A DNA stretch of 64,000 nucleotides from contig JASAMV010000354.1 in the NCBI GenBank assembly GCA_030248065.1, forward strand, positions 1 to 64,000. Reading direction: 5' to 3'. Under the pieces are notes generated by a model. It ran no database searches and was not told the origin of the DNA. It saw nothing but the letters and a program-made list of their open reading frames with translations. This DNA is from Rhynchonema sp. JSB1_4. Its lineage: Eukaryota; Nematoda; Chromadorea; Monhysterida; Xyalidae. Shown piece by piece: positions 1 to 12,288 of this stretch (position 1 is its first letter; each line of letters starts with the position of its first letter). Made by a program: the position numbers and the translations under genes.

Positions 1-68
1 GTATTTCGTGCTCGCACGCAGCTGAGTGTCTGTTGTGGTCAGCGCAGTCGTCGCGCTATCCTAAGGTC

Positions 69-332
69 TTATAAACCTACATACAATTCTTCACGTATTG
101 TTTGATGCTGCTCTTCGCCGTGCTGATAGGGCTTGCATTGCTCAGCCACGGTGCATTGCGAAGGACACTGTTGCCCAGGTTGCGTCTGCGCAGATACATA
201 CGTAAACGACATCAGAATAAGCCGAACCCGTGGCAGCCGCGCGCTGGGCGGTCGTGGTCGTCTGCTGAGCAGCGGGACTGCGGTTCCGGTGATCACAAAA
301 TCAGCATCCATCGATATCGGATCCGATATTGA
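69..332. other. Ambiguous short open frames near the window edge
   Basis: Both strands are open here and I cannot decide between them. On the plus strand an ATG at 105 opens a hydrophobic start (MLLFAVLIGLALLSHG) that looks like a signal peptide and runs to a stop at 330-332. On the minus strand a frame ending at 69 reads a Cys/Gln-rich segment (PGQQCPSQCTVAEQC) that could be the last exon of a secreted protein whose earlier exons lie outside the window. No splice site settles the question. No function is assigned. Confidence 0.2.
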
Positions 333-836
333 CGATTGATTGACGATCGGTGGTTGGCTGTCGATCGACCTGCTTCGAGAGAGTGAAACATCCGTTGATT
401 GATGTGTTCTACTGTCGCAGTCTACCCAGAGTGAACAACATCTGCGTTACCTATGTATTTCTCTCTGAATATCTAACGCATTCGGCATAGTGAATATTAC
501 AATACCCCTTGTTCAGACTCGATGTCCAATCGTTTCACTCATACTGCAAAAAATATGACTGCAATAAAATAACATAATCTGGAGGATGTTTCACGAGCTA
601 TATGTACATACTTTTGGAAAAATATCAAAAAGGTGCAATTAATGAACCCCAAACTAACATGTCGGGATCGAGTCTGCTATTCGCGCGACCGTGTCCTCTT
701 GTATTCGTTGATGTTTCATGAACCAGTGCACCAGACGTGTAATCGAGATCGAGTATTTCGTTCTGTTTGCGCACTTTATCCAATAGGCCCTGCACCCCAT
801 TGACCAGGTCATCGACAGGTGATGTCGGTTGATGTT
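333..836. other. Non-coding stretch downstream of the FHA gene
   Basis: I see no convincing exon. A minus frame stays open between 957 and 625 but it overlaps the preferred last exon of the FHA gene and is probably 3' UTR. The stretch holds a copy of the TGATGTTTCA motif at 709-718, and a second copy at 830-839 overlaps the stop codon of the FHA gene. Confidence 0.5.
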
Positions 837-3800
837 TCATTGCAGGGTCTGGCGGAAGTGAATGGTGGCCGGGCGACACTCGTCGTTGAGCGTGAGCAAA
901 TTCTTGACGAAATCGTTTAATTATTTCATAAAAATGAAAAAGATAATCGATAGCCAAATATTAACCTGCGTCAATTTCAGCAGATGGATTGTGATTTGTT
1001 GACTTGTCACGAAAATGGCGTGAACCCGTGGCCCGAATTTCGCTCCTGTTCGTTTGTGTTACGGTAGGTTGGGCAGACGGCGATGCGAGATCCTGTGGGT
1101 GCGGCCAGAGTCAGAGAACTGTTGTAAAAGGTAAAACTTCTCTGGTTGATGTTTCACTCCAAGGCATGGGCCAGAGGCATAATAAATATACAAACTTGAT
1201 CCTCAATCTCAATCGTTTGCTCTTTCGGTTTTTCATTGTTCTGCAACAGCCGCGTGACCAACTGTCGATTTATGTCCCTCTCAATGGTCAGTTCCCGTTC
1301 CAACACACGCAGTCGACTTAGGGTGGCACGAAATGCGTGTTGGTCAGATTGCAGAGTGCACATGGTTAGATCTGTAAGCTTCCAGCTTTGAGGCTCTTCA
1401 GGTGACTGATTGTCGTCTGATATACACATATGTATAAACGTAGATAACCATATAAACATATAAACATGAACGTAGTAAATGCAGTTTGTGAATAACTTCG
1501 TCACATGCGTATTGTTATATAGTAATCTGTAACGCACGCAGATTTGAACACGAGTTGATTTTATCATGAAGATTAGGGCAGAAAATTTATCATTGCTAAC
1601 TCTTTTCTTCCCACTGCTTCATTCCTTCCATCTTTCCATCAAGCGTCATGACTACCCCATTACCACTGATGTTTCACATACCAAAACCAGCCACATTCCA
1701 ACTACCATTGCTGCTGTTGTTATACACCACTAATCAACTAGCATTGTCCAGTGAAACATCAGCCAAACTGGTCACGTGCTATCACCGAACAATCAACCCA
1801 CACGACGGCGCCGTTATTATCGAAAAATCACCCGACTGTTTGGCATGTCTGCATCTGACCGATTTAAAGACGCACGAAGTTGAGAAATGGTGTATGACAT
1901 TGAGAATGGGGATTAAATGCGGCCAAACAAAAACCTATGACAATCCTCCAGGTGAGCATTCAAAAACGTGACGTCATTCTTTGATCACATGATGGTTCAA
2001 AAAATTACGCGATCGTAAATCTAAAGTTTATTCACTCAAATTGTCTTAAGCTCTTCTTTTTTTAAGGAGAACTGAAGTTGCCCCCAGCCGGTGAAACCCT
2101 AATTCAACGAACAGTTTTCGGAAACGCAAACGAACTACGAGACAACATCAGAGCCTACTGTTGCGAACAAGACCTGTGCAATGATAAACCATCCAGAAGT
2201 AATCGATTCGAATTGGATGTGATCACACTCACAATCCTATTTCTGACTGCATGTTATTCAAATATTGACACCTAGTTGTTCGGAATTGCAACTCAGAATA
2301 AAGTGCCCACCTGACACCCAAAACTGACACTTCATTTGCAATTCAGCAGATTGACAAAATCCATATACCACGTTAATTCACGATTACTTGACACGTGTAC
2401 AAAAACACAACGTGCCAAGAGTTCCAGCCAAATGACACACCAATAATGCCAAAATTTGACCATTGTGTGCATGAGAGCATTGTTCATTGATATGTGCCCT
2501 GATTGCCAAATACTATTGGGTGGGTGACAAAACAATGCGCATAAAAAAGTTTTCCAGGATCAAAAGCCCAGGTGCCACCCCTAACCTGTCCCACATCCAG
2601 CATCAACCGTCTCCGGTGGCGTGAAGCAAATCTCATCAATCAGTTGAAGAAAATTGTTGATCTCACTGTCCGCGTCAGCTGTTTCATCGATTCTACTCAG
2701 CACACGAGTTTTGAGCACCTCCAGTTTCACGGCGCGATTCGTGATGTGATCTTGCTCGATCTGAGTGCAAAAAAGCTTTGCTGGGACTGATGTACCCCGC
2801 TTGGCGCAGGGCCTCTGGTGACTTTTTGTGTTTCGTCACTAATGCAACTTAGTGTATATTGCAAATAGAGAGTAATTTCAATTTCAGCTATTTGAGATAA
2901 CTCTCATGCTGGTCAACATTGTGGTGGCATGGATGCGCAATGTGTCAGTAAAACTCGAAATGTTCATCATATTCTTAGTAAAAAAGTCACATGACCGAGG
3001 CGCAAAACAGGACTTTTCATCACGAAGTTCGATACCCTTGTTCTAGGTGCACTAGGGCATCTTCAGCGCGAATTCACCACAATGCGGCCACCACCATACT
3101 AACTCTGAGCGCCGTGCACCACTGTTCAAAATATTTGTAATCATCAGGTGTAATGGACTGTTCAGTTGTTTCTTCTCCTCTCTGCTGTTGCTGCTGTTGC
3201 TGCTGAGCGGCTGATGTTTCAATCAGTGGTGTGAGCATGTCTAGAAAGGACTCTAGTTCCACGTGCAGTTGATGTTGTTCTGGAATGAATTGTTTTTACT
3301 TAGTATTTTGCTGGTCTTGCGAGAGATCAACCAAAGCCAGTTTGGTTGGCTATGATGTTTCACAGGGAATCTGAAATCGAATGTACATTTCAACGTTCGC
3401 TCACCTTCTTGTGGCATGTCTTTCAGTTTGTCAACGAACGCGTTGCGTAACGAGTCAACCACTTCGTCACTTGACGTGTACTCTTGAGGGCTCTAAAAAT
3501 AAATATCGTTTTTTACAGTATCATCTGACGTCTGATTTTGTCTGACAAAGTGGCAATCGCAACAGAAACCACACAGAACCTTTTTCAGATAAAAGCAATT
3601 TAAAAATACACAGGTGCAGTGTTACAAAAACTGAACCTCGGCGAGCTCTGTCCTCTCGCGCACAGCATCAGCAAACAACTGACGTGCCAGTTTGGTCCGG
3701 TCCAACTGTGCCAAATTGGTCTGCGACTGTTGGTGATAAAATTCAATACTTTGCGTCTGATTGGATAGCTGTTCTGAAAAAAAACTTGATTGATTCTCCT

Positions 3801-6389
3801 TTTAGTCCACATTTTTTCAGAACTGTTGTCCGCCGAACCCGTCAATGCACGATTTTCGTCTTTCAGCTTTTCATTCTCCTCTGTCAGCGTGGCATCATGT
3901 GTGACGGCAGACGCTGCTGCTGGTCCACCGCTGAGCAGCATCTGAAGAAAGAAGATTTCAAAAGATTTGTAGGTACAACTTTTGGCATAAATCATTTTAC
4001 CGCTTGCATATTATCAATCTCGGTCTGTTTTCTGGCGAGTTCATTTTGCAGTTTCAGAATCCGTTCCAAAAGTACGGTCGTCCCGCTGTCCGCGTTTCCA
4101 GCGGTCGGAGGTTTCGACTCCTGTTTCTCCACTCCGATTGACGGCAGTTCGATTGATTGATCAATGTGATTTATCGATTGTTTCCGATCACTGCCAGTGC
4201 CATTGTTGATTGGCTGATGTTTCCCTGTCTGATCGCTTTGACTGTTGCCACTCGGTGTTGGTGTTTTGTTGGCGCTCTGAAACCAAAAGGAGTGTTTGTT
4301 TCGTTGTAATTGCACAAGACGGATCTTACGCAATCGTTTTGACAGACGCAGTCTGCTGGACGGTGCACCAGGTCATCGTCAGCGCGCATGCGCTACAATG
4401 ACTTTTTTAGCAGAAAATTGGTTCAAAGCAAATAACAAAGCCACACATAGATGTGTATGACACGAGCTCTGAACAAACGCACCAGGGGCACAACGGTTTC
4501 CCAGGTGGCCGCTGAGCCCGGTATCGATCCGTATTCGGGAATCGGTGTTGACGAACCAAGACTGCCGAACCGCTGCAAAAACATTCTTTCACTGTTCGCA
4601 AAATCAGTCAGGTGTTGACGCGATCGTCACAATGTTTCACATTTTACTCCAAGGGACATAATCGGGAGCCACATATGTGTAGTACTGTATTTCATTTCAT
4701 TAATGTCCGCAAAGGAGTAGCAGATCGGGTATTGGTGGCAGAAATAGAAGAACTATACGAGTCCCTATTGGAAAAGGAAAAACAGGTCATTATTGTAAAG
4801 AGACTGCGTTGAATTCACCTGTTTTCTCAGTCGTCGTTTCTGCATCCGCCCGGCGGCAGAGAAAGCCCGTTTTGGCAGCAAAACACGATGGTCGAGAGGT
4901 GACCCAATTCGATGGTGTTCATGTAGAGGGGGTAGACTTTGACTGGTCACTGCTTTGGATGCGATGGGGAAGTCGGTATCCACCTACAAAAGTGAAGGAT
5001 GCTATGGGATTTGAACTCTCCCTACACGGGCATGAGTCTTGTGTCCAACGTTCTACCACGGCGCTGCAGACCCGAGTTTCTCACGATGTCGCAAACCACG
5101 CTCTCTGTAAACTGGGAGTGAAACATCAAACCCCACATACCGATGGAACACGCCGATGTTTCATAATAATTTCGTTTATGTCAGTCGTCCATTCTGAATC
5201 ATCTTCGGCTTCGGGTTGGTTTTGAATTTGCATTGATGTTTCAGGGTTTGTGTTGAATGTGTAGAGTGACGAGTGACCGAACTGCAGTGTGTCGCCGTCG
5301 TTCAGCTCGCTGTGGTGATGTTTCACAACATTCTATTTCAAATTTCTAACTTTGGTCGATGTCAAACTTGGTGATCGGATGTGATCAGATCGGTCTACCA
5401 ATAGTAACACTAGATGTGATGTGACTTGGTAGACCGATCTGATCCGATCCAATCAAAAAGTTTGATATCGCCGTTTATTCCAAACTGACGATGACCCGGT
5501 GCACTATAACTGTCCGCAAATGGTCATACGACTACATCTACCGGCAGGTGGCACTTTTGACTTTCCGTTTCTACCTATGTAGTTTCACAGACGGGCGATC
5601 AGTGGTGGATCCAGTTTTCGGCCAACAGGGGCCAAGTCCAAAAAGTCATTTTTACCAAGTGCATGTTTGATTTTGCAAACATCGCTTTTTATCCAGTGAT
5701 TGTTTATAATTGGGCGATTTTAAGCTACATGTAATTACGAAAGGATCCGCTGGTGCGGGCGATGCACCAGTGGATCATCAGTGCAAATGCAATGGTAAGT
5801 ATAATTTTTCGCATCTCATAAAAAAATTGACTGACATCGATCCCCTGATCATGCTGCCGTTTACCACACTGCCAGTTGTGCTGTGCAAGTCGCGCAACCA
5901 GTAACTTTGCGTCAACGCACTGTACTCAATTATCGCATGTTGACGTTCAGCACCAGTGCCAGGCTGGAAACAAAATTATTTCCTTAGATTAAGGATGAAA
6001 AACTAATTAAAACCTGCACTGTTGGGGTTTTTCCTGGTCTGCTGTCACTTCTGGTGTTGACACCAAAGCTATAACCAAGTCACGCCCATGCCATTGTGGG
6101 AGTATAAGCATTTTTTCACAATGTGCCCACATTTCAACAAACTGTTTGGGCCTGCGATATACAACTTGGAATGAGCTTTTGCAACTGATGCTGGAAGGTG
6201 TTCGTTGGTCGTCGTAGCATGCAAATCGGCACAAAACAACCGCAAACTGTGACTTTGTCAAGCACACACTCTCCGTCCCACCCTTACCGCCAATACCAGA
6301 TCGCACGTGTGACTGGTGCCAACAACGATCACCTTCGATGACAGTAGGATGGTCTCAGTTGTGCCTCGCGGTGTTTGACACGTCAACAT
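837..6389 (-). CDS. FHA-domain coiled-coil protein (FHAD1-like), 13 exons
   Basis: Exons on the minus strand: 6389-6288, 5963-5836, 5309-5141, 4983-4819, 4572-4483, 4276-4001, 3941-3824, 3773-3637, 3492-3405, 3279-3104, 2760-2586, 1416-1196 and 902-837. All phases agree, giving about 636 residues. The first three exons (about residues 1-115) form a forkhead-associated phosphothreonine-binding domain: KVIVVGTSHTCDLVLA, then ERQHAIIEY, RDLHSTTGSVVNG and LNDGDTLQFG match the conserved strands and the Arg/Ser/Asn face. The rest is low-complexity linker, then predicted coiled coil (LLERILKLQNELARKQTEID; LERELTIERDINRQLVTRLL), with an eight-Gln run in exon 10. An FHA domain at the extreme N-terminus followed by coiled coils is the layout of FHAD1, so that name is a family-level inference. 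The donor of exon 7 (GTTCTG) and the acceptor of the last exon (GTCAAG) are weak. A plus-strand Ly6 gene sits inside intron 11. SLMAP-type proteins are an alternative family. Confidence 0.82.
1648..2275 (+). CDS. Ly6/uPAR three-finger GPI-anchored surface protein
   Basis: Two exons, 1648-1951 and 2067-2275, join in phase 1 and give about 170 residues. The start ATG is followed by a hydrophobic stretch (LPLLLLLYTTNQLALSS) that serves as a signal peptide. The mature part has the Cys spacing of the Ly6/uPAR three-finger fold and ends with the diagnostic YCCEQDLCND block. A C-terminal hydrophobic tail (VITLTILFLTACY) fits GPI-anchor addition. It should therefore act at the outer cell surface; the ligand is unknown. 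An AATAAA lies just after the stop, near 2297. The gene lies wholly inside intron 11 of the FHA-domain gene, on the opposite strand. The coding sequence carries the TGAAACATCA motif at 1752-1761. Confidence 0.85.
4997..5072 (-). other. Degenerate tRNA-like sequence or SINE head
   Basis: Read on the minus strand, this intronic piece has an A-box-like TGGTAGAACG and, about 40 nt further, a B-box-like GAGTTCAAATCCC at tRNA-like spacing. The ends (GGTCTGC and GCATCC) do not pair into an acceptor stem and the anticodon arm is not convincing. I read it as a tRNA pseudogene or the head of a SINE, not a working tRNA. It lies between exons 3 and 4 of the FHA gene. Confidence 0.3.
5358..5469. repeat. 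Foldback (inverted repeat), intronic
   Basis: A left arm from GATGTCAAACTTGG to GATCGGTCTACCA is matched in reverse by a right arm TGGTAGACCGATCTGATC ending AAGTTTGATATC, around a loop of about 20 nt. It lies in intron 2 of the FHA gene. No coding capacity and no clear target duplication. Confidence 0.75.
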
Positions 6390-7378
6390 GGTCGAGAAAT
6401 CGGCATCAAAATAATCGTAGACTTGACCAAGTCGAGAGTTGACAGAAATTGAGGGGTGGGAGCGGGCAGAAATTATTCTCGTCAGAAATTGGCAGCGGTG
6501 CTGCTTTTTCAAGTCGCATTTCCGCCGCGGCTGTTTGTAGCCCCTGGCAACACCAGTCATCTGGCGACAAAAATAAGCACACTTCTTGTACCTGCGCACG
6601 CTTGTGTACTTGCAGTCTGTCTGGCGTATTATGTTTTGGTGTCAACATGCATCAGAACCAAGTTGGTCTACATTTGGTTGCAAAGAGAATTGCAAAAAAA
6701 TACTCAAGGTGGGTGACGTTTGGAATATAGCGAACATAAAGACTGAGGATGCCCGCTTCGGCATGTTTTCACAGCATCAGGGTGCAACAGGACATCGTCA
6801 GAGAAAGTTAGAAAACAGAGCATAAAGATCCTTCAAGTTGAAGTGTTAGATAGAACGCATTTCGCATGGGTTTTTTTTGTTGCAAGCCTGAGTGGACAGA
6901 CTAGATTTTGTTCATAGGCACTGCTCGCAACTTCACTTTGAACGATACGCGCCACTCTTTTGAACCGTAAACCTCAGGCACGACTTTTCCTTCCGTGGGC
7001 TACTAGTGCACATTGGATACCTGCTTCATGCTGGTGAGCCATAAAGTTTTGAGCGTCGTGAAAACACCTCCACGTTATGGAACGTGATAATGCTGTTGTG
7101 TGCGCTTTTCAAAGTTGACCAAGTGTGAAATAATGCATTCTGCGACCATGTTCATTTTCTCTGCTGGTGCTATCCAGTGATAAACAAGTGAGCTGATAGC
7201 TCTTCACAGACGTTTTCTGTGGTTTGCATGCGAAGAAGTTTGCAAGTGAACAACCGTGTTTTTTCATACAGCATGCACAAAACATGGTTCAACAACGATA
7301 CCGGAAACGTTTTGAACACATGAACGATATCGCAACTGGGTGAGTGTCAGTGGAATTGTGGTGTGCATCAGTCACCAA
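6390..7378. other. Upstream region of the FHA gene, no gene seen
   Basis: Overlapping open frames of 80-110 codons run through 6.4-6.8 kb on both strands but none has a supported start, splice context or recognisable domain. From 6.85 kb on the sequence is AT-rich and stop-rich. It probably holds the promoter and 5' UTR of the FHA gene. No promoter element is identified with confidence. Confidence 0.4.
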
Positions 7379-7608
7379 GTATAGTCCGTCCATAAGCTCA
7401 TGACACTTTTGTTTGGGAGGTTCAGGCTCCGTTGTGAAAAATTGTTCCTCCGCAAGGCAATGTCAGAGAAAACGGCGCACAAAAATAAAATAAAAACCGA
7501 TTTCTCTTTCTTTTCTTTTTCGTAAGCCAACCGGACCGGAACAGCACTGGATCCTGTCAAGCTTTTCAAGCTGACAAAAAGTGTCATGAGCTGATGGAAG
7601 AACTGTAC
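7379..7608. mobile_element. TIR element (MITE), family 1, copy 1
   Basis: Imperfect terminal inverted repeats of about 34 bp begin GTATAGTCC and GTACAGTTC and share CCAT.AGCTCATGACACTTTT. The interior of about 160 bp is non-coding. A copy highly similar over its whole length lies at 34295-34534. The superfamily is not determined because the target duplication is unclear. Confidence 0.8.
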
Positions 7609-8245
7609 ATACAAATAAAACATCAGTGATGTTGTTGCATTGTCCACCTGATGAAAAGGTTTCACTTCAGCACCCCAACGTTAATGCCACCATTTTCGTG
7701 ATGAATGATTAGAGGCGGATGGACACTTTTCATGTGGCAGTATGTTGTTCACGCAACATTTTGCGGCGATTGGATCTGAAATGACTGCGCAAAATGGTCA
7801 TCCTCACATTTTTCGTGGTCTGCTCTCCATTAAAAAAATGTCACGTCTGTGCGTGTGAACCATCAAAACAACATGCAATAGCGGGGTGCGCGTGTTCGGT
7901 TTTCTGTGCTGCTGTGTTGATGTCATGAGAATTTTTTGAATGTTTATTCGCAATCTGCAGTTATATAGCACCAAGGTTAGGGTCGACGATCGATTGATGT
8001 CAAAAATGACTACACAATAAGGAAAACTATCTGTACAAGGAAATTAACATGAAAGGAAAAAAGCTAAAATATATGCACAACGGTCAATTGTGTCAGGAAG
8101 CATTATAATGTGGTAGACTTTCAGCTCTCGAAGCTTCTCACGAACCCAGTAATGTTTCACAGACCATTAGATTCCATAAGCTCACCAAGAATACTCTGCA
8201 AACTAGCTTTCTCATCACTCGAAAAAATATGACCACCAAATGTTT
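7609..8245. other. Intergenic stretch, no gene seen
   Basis: Stop-rich on both strands. It probably contains the 3' UTR of the minus-strand ShKT-type gene that ends at 8246. A variant motif ATGTTTCACAG lies near 8150. Nothing else is supported. Confidence 0.5.
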
Positions 8246-10005
8246 TTATCTGCCCTTCTGATACCAAATCGTTCCACCGCGACCGAAATAGAGCCGTCGC
8301 CCCGGTGCATCTTCCGTGTTTTCAGTGGTTGGATCCCCGGGTGCGTCAGTCACTTCTGGGTTGGTCTCTGGTGGTGTGCCTTCTGGTGTTTCGGGTTCCG
8401 GCTTTGCGTCAGGGGGTGCAGGCTTGGTCTCCGGTTGGGTCGGGGACCCATCACCTTCGCCCTCAGCAGGCTTTCCCCCATTTCCTTCGGAGCCCCCTGC
8501 TTCGTCAGTCTTTGCGTCACCTTCTCCGCCCTCTTCCGGTGCTAAGGTAGGAACGGTCGGTTTGAGGTCCTCCTTGTCCGGTCCCAGGAAGTCCGGCTTC
8601 ACAGTTCGGCCGTATAACTCCGGCATTTCCTTGCCCGAGTCGGGCAGTTGATATTTGGCGCGCAACGCCGGCGGCATCGCGCCGATACTATTGAGCGATT
8701 GGGCTTTGATCTTGAAATCGTCACAATAGCCACAGGTTTGCGGACAGAATATGAAACTGGCAAATGTCTGACATTCGGGTTTGGATTCGCGCAATTTGTT
8801 ACACATTTCGAGTGCGTTCCTGTTGTCGGCACAATGCGCGTTGTAGGGCAACTCGTACTCGGCTGAGAATTTGGCTTTCTCGCCGCCATCTGAAACGCAA
8901 GATGTTTCCCATTTGGCTGACACTCAGTTGGCAGATGTTTCACTGGTTTTGGGCTATAACTCGATGGTCGTCGAACACAGCTGACGCATTTATTCGTGCC
9001 AACGCAGCCGTGTCCATGCAATGCAAGTGCGTTTTGTATGCAAACCATCCCTCTCTAATAACCGTGACGACTATTGCACACTCTTGGACGTTGAGGGAAG
9101 GTCTTTGACATTTGTTGAGCTCATCGCTTTACCTGGCTTTTATGAAACGCTTTCGAAAAGAGTCCTTGGAGGCCCTCTATTTGGGTAAAAAGTTTGAAAC
9201 AAAAAGGCTGATCTTCCACCTTTTACCGAGAGGTGCAGCCCCGTGAGCTCTATGGGAACACCCCCCGGTGGTAACACGGTCAGAACTGAGAGACGGCATT
9301 TTCGTTACCGAAAGCACTGTTCACTTTGAGCTGATGTGGCAAGTCGTTCGTGTTTGTAGCCACAACAGATGTGCAAATACTGTACCTGTTGTCATCGATA
9401 GCAAAAGACCTGACTGCACATGGTGGAACAAAGTTGCAATACAAAGTAAAATTTGAAATGCTTATAACATATCCAGTACCATCAAACAACACCCTATAAA
9501 AAAACGCCTTATTCAAGAACTTCCAAGGCGCAAACGAAGTATGGGCAATCCATCGGCTCATGACACTTTTTTTACACACAGCGCATGCAGCAGCGCAAGC
9601 CATTTTCTAAACAAATTGTACATTTTGAGCGACTGTCATACTTTGATGACCGCTTTATAATTTATCCGGTTCTCATTTACTGCTTGCCATAGCACTTTTC
9701 TGCACTGTTGCAAAATTTGGGAATGTTTCAACTGATACCTGCAGAGAATAGATGCATTCATTGACGGCAGTAATGCAGCGTGCAGCCTGTGTGTGCGAGT
9801 GCCATGAGTTGGCGGATTGCCTATACCTACTAGTACCCCCTCCCCAACTCACACAGTCCCTCGCAGTGTTTGCAGCAGAGCACGTATTTGAACGCATAAT
9901 CGTACAAACATAGATTCGGCTTGCCTTTGGCGACAATCTGGTAGATGATGCTCTCACAGAAATTGTACGTGCGCTGATCATCTAGACATCGGATACGAGC
10001 GTGCC
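8246..10005 (-). CDS. Secreted-type protein with ShKT-like domains and an acidic Pro/Glu/Gly tail
   Basis: Two supported exons, 10005-9853 and 8889-8246, join in phase 1; the N-terminal exon is not resolved. Exon one holds a cysteine-rich segment (CLDDQRTYNFC ... LCCKHCEG). Exon two opens with a clearer ShKT-like unit: CADNRNALEMC, then a Cys, then FCPQTCGYC, the usual six-Cys spacing and CGxC ending. About 130 residues of tail follow, rich in Glu, Pro, Gly, Thr and Asp, and probably disordered or mucin-like. ShKT domains occur in secreted enzymes, matrix proteins and channel-blocking peptides; nothing here shows which. A possible upstream exon (about 10220-10110, ending ..TTAG|GTGATG in a matching phase) could supply the start but has no signal peptide I can defend. 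The intron holds repeat fragments near 9.55 and 9.8 kb. Confidence 0.65.
9545..9580. repeat. Solo terminal repeat of TIR family 1
   Basis: CCATCGGCTCATGACACTTT matches one end of the family-1 element (7379-7608 and 34295-34534) without the rest. It lies in the intron of the ShKT-type gene and is probably a truncated copy. Confidence 0.5.
9755..9830 (-). repeat. Dispersed repeat fragment, also at 28583-28645
   Basis: The reverse complement, with GCAATCCGCCAACTCATGGC and CTGCATTACTGCCGT, is nearly identical to a plus-strand stretch at 28583-28645 inside a zinc-finger gene intron. Two copies in unrelated introns indicate a mobile or repeated sequence of unknown type. Confidence 0.65.
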
Positions 10006-10699
10006 CTGAAAACGTTTTGTAGCGTAACATCAAGTCAGGATAGGATCTGCCTTGATCACGTGACCTTTTGTGTTGAGGATATTTTAAATAACTGAACATC
10101 ACCTAAACTTGACTGTGTTTGCGATGAGGCGATCTTATGGTTGGGTGACGACTGGTCTCCAATGGGCATGATAACAATAATGGCACGAGAAGCAGACTCG
10201 AAACTGATGATACGTGGCTCAGCAGATGCTTATTTTTTGAGCGGGAGCAAACTATGATGCTGCTCACTGTATCTACAGTACAAACGAACCTTGACTGCAG
10301 AACAATGTCGCTACTGTCGCCACCAGATAAAAATTGATGACAGCCATCTTGAACGGAATTCAAGTTTGATTATCTTTTTTGTTTGTCTGAAAACGCAACT
10401 GATAATTTTTGCAATTGATGAGACGGAACATTTCCGCATTGGGCGTGTGATAAACAAGGACCGGTCGCGTTGTGAGCGTCCCACAGTGATAAAACCATAG
10501 GTTGTCTTTGTATGCAATATTTGCACAATGCAACTGTCCATAGCAGCTGCCAGCCAAGAATTTACGTCACGAGGGATATGTGAATGTTTCACATGTTACC
10601 GCAGATTTTCATATATATACCTCATGAAATCAGATTCTTTTTTGTCAGTTATTTAAGTGGTTCATAGACATCTCAATTCTTCAAAACAAAGGTCACAAA

Positions 10700-10741
10700 A
10701 TGAGCCATGGCAGCTGGGCCAGTTTCAGTCCGTTTTCACAG
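10700..10741 (+). other. Possible orphan first exon
   Basis: An ATG opens MSHGSWASFSPFSQ and ends at a perfect donor CAG|GTGAGT. A TATA-like ATATATATACC lies about 90 nt upstream. The next strong acceptor (CACTTCAG at about 10995) would extend it by VLLSNQMTFC to a stop, giving a 24-residue product. It does not join in phase to the Rab gene downstream. It may be a short peptide gene, an alternative first exon, or chance. Confidence 0.25.
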
Positions 10742-12288
10742 GTGAGTGCGCCAGCACTAAGCACTAGAAGGCCACGTGACGCCAAAATTTCGGCGCACGC
10801 GCAAAACATATCGCTGCTTGCGCAAACACATTTTCCCACGTAGACGTCGGGGCCTCAAAGTGGCAATCTACGGCAAATACAAACGCACGCGCCAGCATCC
10901 CCCGGGCAGTTTTTTTTGCGAATGTGAGCTTTTGAGTGTGTTTACAAGTCTCGCCAAGCTGTGAACGGCACGAGGCTAACATACTTCACTTCAGGTTTTG
11001 TTATCAAATCAGATGACCTTCTGCTGACCCCTGCTATGCTATTATGCTTATGCGTTTGTTTATCACTTGAATGATAATAGTAATGCTGTTTCATATTTTT
11101 ATTTACTTTTTTGCCATAATTTATTTGTTATTTGCTGTTGAGTTGTCTGGCGCGCCCATATAGCCCACGGGCAAACTGCGATCATTGGCCACTTCAGAAA
11201 TGCTGCTGAGAATAAAACGACACGTTAGTTTGAATGTAAAGTGAACACTTCATGTTCAGGTTGCTCTTTCGTGGGAGGGAAGCAACACTGTTTTTCAGTA
11301 TATATGAAATCCGATTTTTTCAGACCTGCACAGGGGAATGGAAAGTGCTGACGTAAAACATCTGTTTCAATGTTATCAGACGGTTTACTTATCTATCTCG
11401 GTATGAGAATGCTGTATGAAGCATCAGTTGGTCAGCATCTTTGCCCCCTTAAAACGAAATTCATCAGCCGCTCGGAAGAACTTTCTGACAACAAAATGGT
11501 GACACCTAATTCAGTATACAATAACTAGAAAAATGTAGACACATGGACATGACACACTTGTACATTTGTCAGAATTGAGCTTATCTGAGGAAAAGATACT
11601 CTGCATTTTCGTGCATTTCTGAGTGGGTTGATAATATCAAATATCAACCATCTAAATTTGTTGTGTGGGCTTGTGACGTGAGTGCACAAGTGATTCACAG
11701 AGCATTTGTACATGCTGTGAAGCACGGTGAGGGAAAAATGTTCATTGGCGCACATTAGTCATATTTGTGCCATTTGTGCTGTGTTTTAACGTTCGCTGTG
11801 TTGTGCTGAAGCCTGTTATCCTGGGGTACCATGCAACCGCGAGATATCAAATGATCTCATTTGGTGTTTCAGGCTTGTTTAGCGTCAGTCTAGAATCGGT
11901 GATGCTTCAGGGATCGTTTGATGTATAAATCGTTTAGTTCATGCTATCTGTATATACATACCTGATGAGGGAACCCCTTTTAGCTGTACTACCTGACTTC
12001 AGTGCTGGCTGGGTGGAAGTGTCAGGTTGGACTCTCTTGTGTTCGGTACCTACAGTATATACCAGTCAGTGAGAAATTTTATGGTCCATAAAAATGTTTT
12101 GCACATGCTCACATGTGTCAAACACAACAATACGGAAAATACGCAATGAAAATATTGCAGTTGTCAACATGCGTTTTGGTACCTTTTACTGCATTTCTAA
12201 AGCACGCAAAACATCCAGTTCAAGCGGAAACCGCAAAAATTCATCCACTAGCTTCGCGGCACACCGAGACTGCACGTCACCTTTCAGA
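10742..12288. other. Intergenic stretch, no gene seen
   Basis: AT-rich and stop-rich in all frames. No splice-bounded open frame, no recognisable repeat pair and no RNA gene is visible. Confidence 0.5.

Noticed and set aside
625..836. Longer minus frame extending past the chosen stop of the FHA gene
   Set aside because: It requires a different phase from exon 12; the phase-matched frame stops at 837.
8240..8651. Long plus-strand frames rich in Ser, Gly and Arg
   Set aside because: They are antisense to the Glu/Pro/Gly-rich tail of the ShKT-type gene and have no splice or domain support.
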